Assembly: GCA_025936015.1 (NCBI GenBank)
Contig: JAICUE010000135.1
Coordinates: forward strand, 1 to 6,891
Direction of reading: 5' to 3'
From: Gemmatimonadaceae bacterium
GTDB lineage: Bacteria > Gemmatimonadota > Gemmatimonadetes > Gemmatimonadales > Gemmatimonadaceae
DNA length: 6,891 nucleotides
Position 1 is the stretch's first letter. Every line of letters begins with the position of its first letter. The notes below the pieces were generated by a model. That model was given only the letters and a program-made list of their open reading frames with translations, did no database searches and had not been told where the DNA came from. This document shows positions 6,573-6,891 of this stretch, piece by piece. The position numbers and the translations under genes were made by a program.

Positions 6573-6891
6573 GCACGCTGTCCGCGTTCCGCTTCGGCGC
6601 GCCCTGGGTGCTGGTGCTGTTGCTGCTACTGCCCGTCTGGTGGCTCTGGCGCCGTCGCCGCCGCCCAGCGGCAATCGTGTATTCCCGCGTGCCGACGCTC
6701 GCGCGTGGTCCGCACGCGGGCCGCGGGATCGCCCGTGCCCTCTTCGTGATCCGGAATGTCGTGCTTGCGGCAAGCATCATCGCGCTCGCGCAGCCGCGGA
6801 GCGGGGCCACCTCGCATGAGGTGACGTCGCAGGGGATCGACATCATGATCGCCTTCGACATCTCGAGCTCGATGCTCGCCGAGGACTTCCA
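6569..6891 (+). CDS. batA: BatA-type membrane VWA protein (5' part only)
   Basis: The first 107 residues of a BatA/BatB-type protein are visible; the gene continues past the window end. The N-terminus holds a membrane helix at about 12-27 (WVLVLLLLLPVWWLW) followed by an Arg-rich stop-transfer run. A second helix lies at about 56-75 (ALFVIRNVVLAASIIALA), then a VWA domain begins with GIDIMIAFDISSSMLAEDF. Asp97, Ser99 and Ser101 form the DxSxS metal site. The layout of two helices before the VWA domain is standard for BatA, and a third helix would be expected after it. The GTG start is in a GTGA overlap with the previous stop. BatB-, BatC- (TPR) or BatD-like genes would be expected downstream. 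Confidence 0.88.
   Translation, partial: MSTLSAFRFGAPWVLVLLLLLPVWWLWRRRRRPAAIVYSRVPTLARGPHAGRGIARALFVIRNVVLAASIIALAQPRSGATSHEVTSQGIDIMIAFDISSSMLAEDF

Overview
The window is GC-rich bacterial chromosomal DNA, roughly two thirds G+C. It has a conserved housekeeping block followed by a MoxR/VWA cluster. Every supported gene appears to start with GTG, and neighbouring genes often share a four-base GTGA stop/start overlap. The GC content, GTG starts and protein character would fit Gemmatimonadota or a similar high-GC soil phylum. That is a guess from general resemblance, not a demonstrated placement. I see no mobile element, CRISPR array, tRNA or rRNA.

Left part (1-746). Positions 1-102 hold no gene I can assign; they may contain the tail of an upstream gene. 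A strong 15-bp hairpin with a T-run (103-144) ends whatever is transcribed rightward into the window. It lies between that transcript and the convergent rpsT gene (ribosomal protein S20, minus strand, 249-482). rpsT has a recognisable sigma70-type promoter (TTGACA-17-CATATT on the minus strand, 552-580). A second, weaker promoter-like pair points right (594-622). The two -35 boxes sit inside a 25-bp imperfect dyad (575-599).

Middle part (747-3586). Four tightly packed plus-strand genes follow. They are a site-2-type M50 membrane metalloprotease, the kleisin scpA, its partner scpB (the two non-SMC subunits of the Smc-ScpAB chromosome condensin), and an RluB-type 23S rRNA pseudouridine synthase. 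Overlaps of 4, 26 and 4 nt suggest one translationally coupled operon. The scpA-scpB-rluB order is widely conserved in bacteria.

Right part (3587-6891). After a 57-nt gap, with a small hairpin over the rluB stop codon, comes a second compact run. It holds a MoxR-family AAA+ ATPase, a soluble DUF58 protein with a VWA-like metal site, a single-pass membrane protein with a BatD-like outer domain and a DUF4381-like inner domain, and the start of a BatA-type membrane VWA protein cut off by the window end. All three junctions are GTGA overlaps. This is a variant of the MoxR/Bat ('aerotolerance') gene group. In such systems the ATPase is thought to act with VWA proteins as a chaperone or metal-dependent assembly machine at the membrane. 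The substrate is not known here.

I found no clearly new system. The most noteworthy items are the dyad between the divergent promoters, the repeated octamer GTTAGGCA, the uniform GTG/GTGA start architecture, and the condensed BatD/DUF4381-like protein.
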